From the IMG/VR virus record IMGVR_UViG_3300020179_000005, positions 145,702 to 209,701 of that record: a stretch of DNA of 64,000 nt; one strand, 5' to 3'. Below, piece after piece: positions 31,621-40,092 of the stretch. The notes under the pieces were generated by a model. That model ran no database searches, was not told the DNA's origin, and worked only from the letters and a program-made list of their open reading frames with translations. The first letter of the stretch is position 1, and each line of letters starts with the position of its first letter. This DNA comes from a virus. A program made the translations under genes and the position numbers.

Positions 31621-32700
31621 ATGGACAAAGTGTCTTACTCATTTGTAAAGCAAGAAGATAGCATTGTCTTTCGTTCCAAGGTACAGGCATTCAACCTTGA
31701 TCATGTAACGGACAAAGACATTCGTTCTTTTTATTTGCAGTTTTCACAGTATGCTGCCTTTGATACTGGTTTGTTACCGTTGGACGGAACTGGTTTGCTT
31801 TGTGTTCGCAAAGCAGGCGAATACACACAGGTTGCCTACCAGTACAAACCAGGTAGTTATTATGTTAACTGGGGGACATACGAAAAGGATCCTGAAGCCA
31901 AAAAGTATCTTTTGGCGCAACCTTATCGAGTGGTTATAATAGATTTTAAGTCCAACAATTTGTTGGGTGCTAGAACGTTTTACACCACTACCCCTGTTAC
32001 GCATCCAGATGTCCAGTTGTATCATGTTAATCTTCCCAACATAAATTGCAGAGGGTACCGCGGCAATGGCGTTGGATGGATTTGTTTGTATCATAATACC
32101 GATTGGAGTAGTCTGACGTTTAATGAGCGTTTGGCGCTTGCTTTGGAGCGTTGTTCCGGTTCTGAAGCATACAACGACAACAATATGTCGGAAACTGACG
32201 GTCCGAGATTCTATCGAGACATGTACCAGAACGATGCTTCTTTTTCCTACATGTGGAATCCCAGCGTTTGGCAGAACAAAACATCTCAGGACGGTTATGA
32301 GTGGACTTTGTTTGCCCCGTGGATTCCTGTTGTAGTTGAGGGTCTCGACCGGCAGGCAGCACATTCAACTTCTTCTGAAGCTGTTCCGCTTACATTTTCA
32401 ATGGCTTTGACTGGTACATACAAATCTTATTACACTGATAAGATGCCATTGAAACCCATAAATGCATTGCAGCGCAATGGAGAGAGCGTAATTACCGATA
32501 TTACCAACTATTTTGTACAGTCTTACAATAATTCTTCAACACAGTATGTTGGTAGGGACATAATGGAGGATAGTAAGAAGTTTAGAGACTCTAGAAAAGA
32601 AGTTAACCAAGGTCAGTTGTTTGAAGAGTCTGAGTCCGAAGAAGATGAAGATCATGATGATGACGACCATGATCAAGGGGGAGAAGAAGGTCCTTTTTAG
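31621..32700 (+). CDS. E2-like protein (PRTRC-B / Prok-E2_D-like), acidic GPF tail
   Basis: 359 aa. The core PYRVVIIDF...LLGARTFY...DVQLYHVNLPN...GNGVGWICLYHN resembles the prokaryotic E2-like signature (LY..P..PNV..dG.vC.G) of PRTRC system protein B, with the candidate catalytic cysteine at ~C155. Related segments occur at 41373 (C176) and 43274 (C160). The family is a proposed carrier for a ubiquitin-like modifier. The C-terminus is a long Asp/Glu run ending GEEGPF, resembling an SSB C-terminal tip. It opens the gene block leading to JAB, E1 and Ubl. ATG 31621 has a weak ribosome site. Assignment is by motif only. Confidence 0.55.
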   Translation: MDKVSYSFVKQEDSIVFRSKVQAFNLDHVTDKDIRSFYLQFSQYAAFDTGLLPLDGTGLLCVRKAGEYTQVAYQYKPGSYYVNWGTYEKDPEAKKYLLAQPYRVVIIDFKSNNLLGARTFYTTTPVTHPDVQLYHVNLPNINCRGYRGNGVGWICLYHNTDWSSLTFNERLALALERCSGSEAYNDNNMSETDGPRFYRDMYQNDASFSYMWNPSVWQNKTSQDGYEWTLFAPWIPVVVEGLDRQAAHSTSSEAVPLTFSMALTGTYKSYYTDKMPLKPINALQRNGESVITDITNYFVQSYNNSSTQYVGRDIMEDSKKFRDSRKEVNQGQLFEESESEEDEDHDDDDHDQGGEEGPF

Positions 32701-32801
32701 ATATAAATTCTAAAGAGACTTTCGATGGTGTACCACTTACAATACTGGCTCAAGACTACATAACTGGCAGTATTGATACTGTTGATTTTGACAATACTAC
32801 A

Positions 32802-33587
32802 TTGGTCTATTCCAATACTACTGGATTTTGGTATTCTAAAGATGGGGATTACTTGGCTGTTTGTTCAAATTGCGGTCAAGTACATTTTTGTTTTGAAGAA
32901 AATTATAATAAGTCTAATCCGTATGAAAGTTTTAATATTTGGTACCAAAATCAAGAGGCTTTCAATAATTTTTCTGATATGCCTGTTGTTATTTGTAGTA
33001 CTTGTAAAAAAGATTACATAGATGATATTTCAAAATGTAAATTATGTCTTGTTGATATACCTCCAAAAGAACATTATTCTCATGTTCACGAATTTAAAGA
33101 TACTAATCATTGTAAACATCTTATTTGTAATTCTTGTTCTAGTACTCATTGGTATCACCCTATGATGTGTCTGTGTGGCGAAGCAGTTTCAGAAGTTGAC
33201 ATGTATCAAATCAAACCGATAGTTATAGATGAAATAACTAGCACGCATCATTCAGACGCATTCTTTGCTTTGAAGGATAGGCTTCAACTAGAGCATACCG
33301 ATAGTGTTTATCTTTATGCTACTAAGATTTGTTCTTCTTGTTATTCAGAAAATCCATTTGATTATAATAAATTTATAAATAAGATATCAACTAATATTAA
33401 TATAGAAAGTTTGTCTTGTGTTGCTGATTCTTTGGGTGATATCGAGACAAAATATATACAATTGGTTGAGACTTACTACAAAAAGCCTACAGACGATGAT
33501 GTTGAAGTGTTAGTGCCTGCAATTTATTTACAGGCTCAAATCAAAAGTCACGGCTATGTAGGATATTTCTCTAAAGAAATAGTTTAA
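32802..33587 (+). CDS. RING-like multi-zinc protein (candidate E3)
   Basis: 261 aa from TTG 32802; the frame stays open and protein-like for ~35 codons further upstream but has no ATG/GTG/TTG there. Several CxxC pairs (CSNCGQVHFC, CSTCKKDY). The block C-x2-C-x21-C-x-H-x2-C-x2-C-x10-C-x-C (CKLC...CKHLICNSC...CLC, ~68-116) closely follows the cross-brace ligand order of RING fingers, including the CxHxxCxxC centre; only the last pair is C-x-C rather than C-x2-C. RING domains act as E3s, bringing an E2 to its target. It lies between an E2-like gene and the JAB/E1/Ubl genes. A different treble-clef zinc fold remains possible. Confidence 0.6.
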   Translation: MVYSNTTGFWYSKDGDYLAVCSNCGQVHFCFEENYNKSNPYESFNIWYQNQEAFNNFSDMPVVICSTCKKDYIDDISKCKLCLVDIPPKEHYSHVHEFKDTNHCKHLICNSCSSTHWYHPMMCLCGEAVSEVDMYQIKPIVIDEITSTHHSDAFFALKDRLQLEHTDSVYLYATKICSSCYSENPFDYNKFINKISTNINIESLSCVADSLGDIETKYIQLVETYYKKPTDDDVEVLVPAIYLQAQIKSHGYVGYFSKEIV

Positions 33588-33615
33588 TTAAATAACAAAT
33601 TGAGGAGGATATGAT

Positions 33616-35388
33616 ATGACAGTACCACAACTGAATGACCTGAAGCATTTTTGGATGCCTTCAGGTGTTCCATGTTTTATCGCAGATCGTCAAGACATAT
33701 GCGATGTCGTGGAGAATATGGGTTTTCAAATATATTATTTGCTTTCGAACCACAAAACCGAAACCAAGTCGGTCACAAATAGTACTCCTTCTGCGTCGCC
33801 GCATAATTATGGTTATACCACTTATGGAAATTCAACCGTTACGTCGATAAAGATAGAAAAGAAGCCTAGACTTTTCAAGGTCGTAAACAATTACGTAGGT
33901 AGGGTAGTTGCGGTAAGTAATGACGAGTTTCCTGCTGAATTCATTGACATTGAAGACGAATGTACTTATAGCATGCCCCTCATTCCCATTGATGTTGTCA
34001 ATAAGCTGGATGAGTTCTTTAGGCTTGTACACTCACAGCACGGTACGGAATCAATCGTTATACTTACATACGATACTACCAAGACCGGACCAGCAGGTTG
34101 GGGTGTTCTGGTTCCGGAACAAACAAACACCGCAGCCCATTGCAAGTATGATGCCGACAGCATCGTTGCATTAAAGCCCGAGAACGTCATGATTGTTGGT
34201 TCGGTACATTCGCACCCGGATATGCCTGCCTATGCTTCAGGCACAGATCATGACGATCAAGCTGATTTTGATGGTTTACACATAACCTATGGTTGGCAAA
34301 AGAATGTAAACAATGGTGCCACACAGTATTATGCCGAGTTACAAATGGCAGGCACAGGATACAAACTTGACATGGAAGATGTTTTTGAAACTGTAACGGT
34401 GCAGAAAGATCCTGATCCTGAAGTTGTGGAGTGGTCCACTAAAGTAAAAAAAGCCTACCCCCCCTACCAGGGGGGATACAACACCATTCAAAATGGTCGG
34501 CACACGCAAACAACTCAAACGACGACACCACAACAGCAGCCTGGGCTTCAGACTGGGAAGGCGGTTGGGGGATCTAGAACTCCTTTGAAGCAGGCCAGAT
34601 TTCTGGAAAAGTACGAGGATATGCTGGCAGCTTATCATATGCCGTACAACGCCGTTCTGGCTATTGAGGCAGAGCTTGATGAGCGGAACAGAGGACATTG
34701 TCTTGTGTGCGAAACCGAGATTAATATCTCCGATGTAAGAATCGGTTTGTGTCCCACATGCGAAGTTCCCCTTGTTCATCCAGAAGACCATATGTCTACG
34801 ATTGTTGAAAAGGTAGAGTCTTATTTGATCGACAATTATTTGCCGTATACTACTCCCGTTTATTTGTATTCGTTTACGGATGATAATCTTCCAAGCATAA
34901 TGAATATCAGTGACGAATTGAGATATTATACGGGTACGGCAATGAAGCCTATCGTTCAGAATTCTACCGTCAAAAAGGCGGATGTTTCTGACCTGTCTGA
35001 TTATGTTCATTTGCCAACACATACAGAGGACGTAATACCCATAGACAGTGCTTTCAGCTCTGGACATACTGCTTGTTGTGGTGTAAGGATAGAGAATGCT
35101 GAAGCTGATTGCGTTTGTGCCGTGAGACTGATGCCCGATGATGTTGTGGATTTTGATAGTTATTTGGCTGAAAATGCTGATATATATGTTCCGAATTCTC
35201 CATGCCATGATTGTACCCATTTTTATTCCATCAAATGCCCTGCGTTTAGAGAGCTTTTGACAGAATGGGTAAGGTCTAAAGATAGTTTCAACATTATTCT
35301 TTACACACATTCCGTCAATGGTTGCAGCAATTATGAACATTATGCAAATTCTTTTGCTGAAATTCAATATAATGACGAAATTAGATAG
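33616..35388 (+). CDS. JAB/JAMM deubiquitinase-like protein with C-terminal zinc regions
   Basis: 590 aa. The N-terminal half has a complete JAMM site: E145 (GTESIVIL), H198-S-H200-P and S208-x2-D211 (HSHPDMPAYASGTD). JAMM enzymes are zinc isopeptidases that remove or mature ubiquitin-like proteins. After a Gln/Thr-rich linker (~277-325) come cysteine clusters CLVC...CPTC (zinc ribbon) and CCG...CVC...CHDC...KC. A -1 frameshift signal at 34446-34475 sits exactly at the linker and would release the JAMM half with ~40 extra residues. GAGGAGG precedes ATG 33616; the E1 gene follows after 12 bases. Closest known arrangement is protein A of PRTRC cassettes. Confidence 0.85.
   Translation: MTVPQLNDLKHFWMPSGVPCFIADRQDICDVVENMGFQIYYLLSNHKTETKSVTNSTPSASPHNYGYTTYGNSTVTSIKIEKKPRLFKVVNNYVGRVVAVSNDEFPAEFIDIEDECTYSMPLIPIDVVNKLDEFFRLVHSQHGTESIVILTYDTTKTGPAGWGVLVPEQTNTAAHCKYDADSIVALKPENVMIVGSVHSHPDMPAYASGTDHDDQADFDGLHITYGWQKNVNNGATQYYAELQMAGTGYKLDMEDVFETVTVQKDPDPEVVEWSTKVKKAYPPYQGGYNTIQNGRHTQTTQTTTPQQQPGLQTGKAVGGSRTPLKQARFLEKYEDMLAAYHMPYNAVLAIEAELDERNRGHCLVCETEINISDVRIGLCPTCEVPLVHPEDHMSTIVEKVESYLIDNYLPYTTPVYLYSFTDDNLPSIMNISDELRYYTGTAMKPIVQNSTVKKADVSDLSDYVHLPTHTEDVIPIDSAFSSGHTACCGVRIENAEADCVCAVRLMPDDVVDFDSYLAENADIYVPNSPCHDCTHFYSIKCPAFRELLTEWVRSKDSFNIILYTHSVNGCSNYEHYANSFAEIQYNDEIR
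34446..34475 (+). promoter_or_regulatory. Candidate programmed -1 ribosomal frameshift site
   Basis: Slippery heptamer A AAA AAA (34446-34452) in the correct phase (GTA AAA AAA GCC), six-base spacer GCCTAC, then hairpin CCCCCC-TACCA-GGGGGG (34459-34475). The -1 frame ends at TAG 34575-34577. Heptamer, spacer and stem are all within the canonical ranges known from dnaX-type sites. Confidence 0.7.
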
Positions 35389-35400
35389 AAGGTGGATAAA

Positions 35401-36159
35401 ATGCAATCAAAAAGATTTGTTATCGTAGGTACAGGCGGCATAGGCACGTGGCTTGCTGCTGGTCTTGTACGTCTTTTGGAATGGAAAATGCCTGGTTCTG
35501 GTTTGATTCTCGTAGACGGAGACAACTACGAAGAGAAGAACAAGGAGCGCCAGGATTTTACAAAGTTAGGCAACAAGGCTGTTGTGAAAGCGGCCGAGTT
35601 GACGCCTCAGTTTCCCAAGACCACGATCATACCGGTACCAAAGTGGGTCGTGTCTGACGACAACACTGGAGTTTCCGCTGATAGTGATTCTCCCAGAATT
35701 AAGGCTTCCGACTTGTTGATTGACGGCGACGTTGTTTTTGCTGTCGTCGATAATTTTGCTGCTCGCAAGATACTTTTCGACGCCGCTGCAAAACTTATAA
35801 ACGTCGATGTATTCACAGGCGGTAACGACGATGCTTTGTTCGGTTCCATCTATCATTACCAAAGAAGAGATGGCAAGAACATAACTGAACATCCTGTCGT
35901 TTTTCATCCTGAATATGAAAATCCTCCTGACAAAAATCCAGGCGAACTTTCTTGTCAGGAAAGATCTAAGCTTGAGGGCGGTACGCAATTATTGGCTACC
36001 AATATGGCGGTGGCCGCATTCATACTTGGTAGGGTTCATAAGACCATTGTTCTAGATCAAAGTCCCGAAGAAACCGAAATCTATTTTGATTTGGGTTTGG
36101 GAAAATCTGAGCCCTACAACAGAATGGTTTCGCAGGTCAATCAACCTGCGATGGTATAA
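35401..36159 (+). CDS. ThiF/E1-like adenylating enzyme
   Basis: 252 aa. Rossmann ATP-binding loop VGTGGIGTWLA, acidic end of strand 2 (LVDGDNYEEKNKERQ, with the N-x2-R-Q element of E1 enzymes), VVFAVVDNFAAR, and a candidate catalytic cysteine C185 in GELSCQERSKLEGGTQLLATN. E1/ThiF proteins adenylate the C-terminus of a ubiquitin-like protein and often carry it as a thioester. ATG 35401 has AAGGTGG seven bases upstream and is preferred to GTG 35392. It lies between JAB and Ubl genes, the order expected for a conjugation cassette. No zinc-binding CxxC pairs of MoeB/ThiF are seen. Confidence 0.85.
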   Translation: MQSKRFVIVGTGGIGTWLAAGLVRLLEWKMPGSGLILVDGDNYEEKNKERQDFTKLGNKAVVKAAELTPQFPKTTIIPVPKWVVSDDNTGVSADSDSPRIKASDLLIDGDVVFAVVDNFAARKILFDAAAKLINVDVFTGGNDDALFGSIYHYQRRDGKNITEHPVVFHPEYENPPDKNPGELSCQERSKLEGGTQLLATNMAVAAFILGRVHKTIVLDQSPEETEIYFDLGLGKSEPYNRMVSQVNQPAMV

Positions 36160-36184
36160 AACAACAACACAATAGGAGAATAAA

Positions 36185-36436
36185 ATGGATCAGTCAGCAT
36201 CGCAGAATCAACCTTCTGCATCGCAAGGTATTGCCAATGTTCGCTTTGGTGTATACAATCAGCCAAGCAACATTGGAGGTAAAACAGTTTCTCAGGCAAG
36301 AGAGCAGTTTTCTCGACTGTGGGGCATTCCCACGGACGCTGTTGCCTACAAAGGCAAGGACAAACTTGATGAAAACTATGTCATCCAGCCAGGCGACAAC
36401 GTGGAGTTCCACCGTCGCGCAGGCGAGAAGGGCTGA
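36185..36436 (+). CDS. Ubiquitin-like modifier (Prok_Ub/PRTRC-C-like), GEKG terminus
   Basis: 83 aa. After a Gln/Ser-rich start, NVRFGVYNQPSNIGGKTVSQARE...WGIPTDAVAYKGKDKLDENYVIQPGDNVEFHRRAGEKG has the beta-grasp pattern of small Ubl/MoaD-like proteins and ends in RRAGEKG, like PRTRC system protein C which ends G-x-KG. The terminal glycine is exposed for adenylation without processing. AATAGGAG precedes ATG 36185. It sits 25 bases after the E1 and is followed by a strong hairpin, which would allow higher expression of this gene than of the ATPase downstream. Confidence 0.75.
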   Translation: MDQSASQNQPSASQGIANVRFGVYNQPSNIGGKTVSQAREQFSRLWGIPTDAVAYKGKDKLDENYVIQPGDNVEFHRRAGEKG

Positions 36437-36451
36437 TATAGTTCAAGGTTT

Positions 36452-36493
36452 GAGTGGGGGGGACCATAACCTTTCAAATGGTTTCCCCCACTC
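36452..36493 (+). terminator. Hairpin between Ubl and AAA+ genes (attenuator)
   Basis: GAGTGGGGG/CCCCCACTC with an inner ACCAT/ATGGT pairing; followed by TTATATAAAGG rather than a T-run, so partial termination or mRNA-end protection is likely. Confidence 0.65.
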
Positions 36494-36535
36494 TTATATA
36501 AAGGCGATATTTAATACAATAGAAAGCAGTATTTT

Positions 36536-38134
36536 ATGTTAAACGAAATAAAGATTGGTTATCCTGCTTTATGGATAAAAACCACTGAGTATTCTAGGGT
36601 TATTAGTAATATCGTGTCTTTTGATTTCAGAGACTATTATATGATAGATCCACAGCAAGGGTTTTCCAAGTACGTTGATTCAGATTGGAAACCGGTGCTC
36701 GTAGAATTTACTGACGAATCAGGCACAGTCGCTCATGTTCACACTTATGATTTATCTATTGCCGTAAATCATATAAAGAATAATACCGTTTCTGGAGGCA
36801 AGGCGCCTACGTTTTTGCTTCCCATACATGGCAAGCCAGAGGTTAATTTGTTTAGGTACGTGCCTATGGTGTATCAACTTGTTGAAAAGTATCGCAAGTC
36901 CTTTTGGACCGACACCATGTATGAAGAAATGCAGTTCATATTTCTTTCCGCTTTCGATGTGCCTGTTGATTATCCCAACCTTTTCAAAGTCATAGGTCAT
37001 GGAGTTCCCACTTCCGAAGAGTTGTTCCACATTGTGGATCATATTAATGTGTCTTCACATGGTCGTTTTGTTAATCCAGAAACCGTAAAAGATCTCGTAA
37101 AATCTGGCATTGGTCTAACGGAAACTGATTTCATCGATTATTGTTTGACTTCAATAGTCGACAACGGTCTTTTGGATCCAAAGTACATATACGAGAGAAA
37201 GATGGCCACCGTTAAACAAAAGGGCATTCTTGAGATCATAAAGCCTCGGTTGACATTTGCCGAAATCGGTGGTCTTGATAACATCAAGAACATAATCAAA
37301 CGTACCGCTTTCCTTAGGAACAATAGACAGAAAGCTGAGTCTTTTGGTGTGTCTCCAATCAGAAGAATATTGATGGTTGGTGTCCCCGGCACTGGCAAGT
37401 CGGCCATCTGTCAAGCTACCGCTAGTGAACTTGGGCTTGATCTTGCCAGAACCGGCATCAGCCAAGTCATGAATTCTTTTGTTGGTCAGTCAGAAGCCAA
37501 CATGCGTGCGGTGTTTAATCAGATTAGAGCTATGACGCCTTTGTGCGTTTGGATTGACGAGTTTGGTCGTGATCTTTCTGGTGGTTCGAGTTCGTCACAA
37601 GTTGACGCCGGTACCACAGATCGTGTCCATGGCGAGTTCTTAACTGGATTACAGGAATTACCAGAAGATACATTTTTGATGTGTGCCGCAAATCAACTTG
37701 ATAATTTGCGACCAGAGATGCTTCGCGCTGATCGTTTCGACAAGATAGTGTTCGTTGGTTTGCCATCTTACAGTGAGCGTGTAGAGATACTAAAGATATA
37801 TTTGTCTGGTATAGATACCGATCACGAGTACGATTATGATGCCCTTGCAAGAGTAACCGAAAATTTCACCGGTGCAGAGATTTCTGCTTTGATTAAAGAA
37901 GTCAAGTTCTTTGTTGTTGCCGATGAATTTCGTGCAATCAACACCCAGGACATTATGGCTCATGCCCCTAATGTTAAGAACATAATTTGGAATAAACATA
38001 GAGATATGATAAAATCAATGTACAGTTATGCCTTGGCACAATGGGATTGGGCTTCTTCTGAACAACAGATCGATGCACAAAACGTACTATCTGGTCGTAC
38101 CGTTGATCAGCCGCAGGTTACTTGGAAAATATAA
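36536..38134 (+). CDS. Ycf46-like AAA+ ATPase
   Basis: 532 aa. N-terminal ~240-aa domain of the Ycf46 type, then a classic AAA module: FAEIGGLDNIKNIIKR, Walker A GVPGTGKS (K288), VGQSEANMRAVF, Walker B CVWIDEFG (D341/E342), sensor AANQLDNL, arginine finger LRADRFD, and FTGAEISALI in the lid. AAA modules of this clade are close to those of FtsH, proteasomal ATPases and Vps4 and form hexameric remodelling rings. With the Ubl/E1/JAB genes upstream and a proteasome-like hydrolase downstream, it is a candidate unfoldase, although no HbYX-type C-terminus is present (ends TWKI). Start is ATG 36536; ribosome site GAAAGCAG is weak. Confidence 0.88.
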   Translation: MLNEIKIGYPALWIKTTEYSRVISNIVSFDFRDYYMIDPQQGFSKYVDSDWKPVLVEFTDESGTVAHVHTYDLSIAVNHIKNNTVSGGKAPTFLLPIHGKPEVNLFRYVPMVYQLVEKYRKSFWTDTMYEEMQFIFLSAFDVPVDYPNLFKVIGHGVPTSEELFHIVDHINVSSHGRFVNPETVKDLVKSGIGLTETDFIDYCLTSIVDNGLLDPKYIYERKMATVKQKGILEIIKPRLTFAEIGGLDNIKNIIKRTAFLRNNRQKAESFGVSPIRRILMVGVPGTGKSAICQATASELGLDLARTGISQVMNSFVGQSEANMRAVFNQIRAMTPLCVWIDEFGRDLSGGSSSSQVDAGTTDRVHGEFLTGLQELPEDTFLMCAANQLDNLRPEMLRADRFDKIVFVGLPSYSERVEILKIYLSGIDTDHEYDYDALARVTENFTGAEISALIKEVKFFVVADEFRAINTQDIMAHAPNVKNIIWNKHRDMIKSMYSYALAQWDWASSEQQIDAQNVLSGRTVDQPQVTWKI

Positions 38135-38142
38135 GGAGACAT

Positions 38143-38766
38143 ATGTCAGACATGGATCAAATAGAATATCAGATGTCTCAGACTGCTGAGCCTGTTGTAT
38201 CTGATATCTTACAGAAAGATTACGAGAAAGATCTTTACAAGAAATGGTTTAGGTCTAAAACTCAAAGTGGATTTTTGTCCATAAGGCCTTGGTATCAAGG
38301 TCTTAAGTTTAAGCTGGACATAGGTAAAACTTCGCCCGATGGCAAACTCATTTCTAGCACGATGGTATATTTAGATGCCATAGATTTTTCTGGTTATTTA
38401 AATTCTATTGCTATTGGTATAGGAAGCATAAATTTTCCCGCAAACAGCAAAACCGGTATTCCAACCGATGAAGGTTTTGTTTCTTACGGTGGAGGCATAA
38501 TAGAGTCAAAACCTATTTCTAGGATTTTCAAGTCTCATTATTGGCAGAATTCCGATAATAGTTTTGATTCTTCTGCGTTTGTTTGGAAGTGCGGTCATTT
38601 TGCTGCTAGAAAAACTGAGTCAGGTGCATTCATCCCGGACATGAAATCTTCTTTGTCCGTTGATAGCATAAAGGTTACTAGATCAGAAATAGTCAGCATC
38701 TCTCATATGTTGAATCTTTCGTTGATATCTCACGTGGCAAACAAATCAGATTGGTATGCCGTATGA
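38143..38766 (+). CDS. Hypothetical 207-aa protein
   Basis: ATG 38143 has AAGGAGAC upstream and lies eight bases after the ATPase gene, suggesting a partner. RPWYQGLKFKLDIGKTSPDGKLISSTMVYLDAIDFSGYLNSIAIG is beta-rich, as in OB or barrel folds; no family. Overlaps the next gene by four bases. Confidence 0.6.
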   Translation: MSDMDQIEYQMSQTAEPVVSDILQKDYEKDLYKKWFRSKTQSGFLSIRPWYQGLKFKLDIGKTSPDGKLISSTMVYLDAIDFSGYLNSIAIGIGSINFPANSKTGIPTDEGFVSYGGGIIESKPISRIFKSHYWQNSDNSFDSSAFVWKCGHFAARKTESGAFIPDMKSSLSVDSIKVTRSEIVSISHMLNLSLISHVANKSDWYAV

Positions 38767-39143
38767 CCGAACAGGGAAATTATGATACTGACTTTTCTAC
38801 CATACAAATTGCAATTGATAATATGTTGAACGTTCTCGCCAAAGAAGTCACTTCGGTTCAAAAGGATATCGAACAGAGAGTAGAAGCAGTCGAAAAACAG
38901 ATTGCTACTTTAGTTTTGGCGTACGGCGAACAGGCTGTTTTTATGGAAGCTTTGATAGGTCAGATAGCTTTTTCTACCGTTGAAGCCCAAAAGTCTTTTC
39001 GTGATACTTTGAAAGAGGCAAGAAAGTCTATGTTGGAGGTAATGCAGGATGGAACACAATCTTTTGTGGCAGACGGCGACAAAAAAATTGGACAAGCCAT
39101 TGCAGACGTGGTTGCAGAAAAGCTATCTGACCTTGGTCAATGA
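38763..39143 (+). CDS. Coiled-coil 126-aa protein
   Basis: ATGA overlap with the previous stop. Long helices with heptads (VLAKEVTSVQKDIEQRVEAVEKQIATLVLAYGEQ; FRDTLKEARKSMLEVMQDG). Possibly an oligomerisation or adaptor subunit. No family. Confidence 0.55.
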   Translation: MTEQGNYDTDFSTIQIAIDNMLNVLAKEVTSVQKDIEQRVEAVEKQIATLVLAYGEQAVFMEALIGQIAFSTVEAQKSFRDTLKEARKSMLEVMQDGTQSFVADGDKKIGQAIADVVAEKLSDLGQ

Positions 39144-39333
39144 TCACGAATGCGTACTGTTTCTAGATAGATACAATCACGTTTTGTTAAATCATTTAAG
39201 TTATCTTTCTGAAATATACGCTTGTGTTAAAACTGTTTATCCGGAGTTTAGATCTTTGCATTTGGCTAATACTTCGTTTTTAGATTATCTTAAATCTCAA
39301 AAAATCGAACTTTATTCATTGGAGGCGTTATGA
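39133..39333 (+). CDS. Hypothetical 66-aa protein
   Basis: Start uncertain: TTG 39133, overlapping the previous gene by 11 bases, is used; an ATG at 39049 with GGAGG upstream would overlap by 95 bases. Product is mostly helical. Stop overlaps the next ATG. Confidence 0.45.
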   Translation: MVNDHECVLFLDRYNHVLLNHLSYLSEIYACVKTVYPEFRSLHLANTSFLDYLKSQKIELYSLEAL

Positions 39334-40082
39334 TGGATATACATTCTCATATTAAGTCAGTTGATCATTTTGATCAAGTTTGGAATAAGAAGGTATCTTT
39401 GTTTAGTAAACATTTTGAGAATCGACCCGTTGTTGCTTGTCTTTATGATTTCAACATTACTTTCTTTTTGCGGGCTTTGGCTGATTCAATGATTGGTGTA
39501 TCTGATCAGATACCTCAGTCTGATATAAATACACACGAAGCATATTGTAAAATGAATTTAGAAGCTTTTATGAATTGTCGTGATGTTGCGTTTAATTTTT
39601 ACATGAGGTATCAACCAAGAAAGAAACCTGTTACTCAAAAGCGGTTAGATGCTTTTAATGTTTCGTATCAATCTCTTACTGCCGCGCAGAAGAAGGCTGT
39701 GGTTTTACCTTATTTTTTCAATGATTTTTTTAATATTATTTTTGGTTCTTTTTATCCTTCGGTTCGTATTTCTTTGTTAAGTTTTATGTTTAAGAATAAA
39801 ATAATTGTTCCGGATAAGTCGAATAAGTTTGTAACAATTGTTCCTTACGATCCGAGTAACGAGCATATATTCACCATGAATAAATCTTCTACTTCCCTTG
39901 CGTATGACACGATGCTTTCTGATTCTAAAGATGTTTTTGATGTACTTAAGTCCATGCAGTCATACATTGAGAACCTAATTAAGGATAACAATTTTGTTCA
40001 AAACAGTTACGAATCTTTGTTGAAAAAAATGGAATTGCAAGATAAACAGGGAATTAATGGTTATTTAATGACTTGGCATTAA
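39330..40082 (+). CDS. Hypothetical 250-aa protein
   Basis: ATGATGG overlapping the previous stop, TTGGAGG upstream. Aromatic-rich (LYDFNITFFLRALAD; VVLPYFFNDFFNIIFGSFYPSVRISLLSFMF) with no clear membrane helices. No family. Part of the ubiquitin-like gene block by position only. Confidence 0.55.
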   Translation: MMDIHSHIKSVDHFDQVWNKKVSLFSKHFENRPVVACLYDFNITFFLRALADSMIGVSDQIPQSDINTHEAYCKMNLEAFMNCRDVAFNFYMRYQPRKKPVTQKRLDAFNVSYQSLTAAQKKAVVLPYFFNDFFNIIFGSFYPSVRISLLSFMFKNKIIVPDKSNKFVTIVPYDPSNEHIFTMNKSSTSLAYDTMLSDSKDVFDVLKSMQSYIENLIKDNNFVQNSYESLLKKMELQDKQGINGYLMTWH

Positions 40083-40092
40083 GGAGAATGTT

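Noticed and set aside
34339-35406. 355-aa minus-strand frame opposite the JAB gene
   Set aside because: Codon phase is the mirror of a well-supported JAMM gene; composition is not protein-like and there is no ribosome site.
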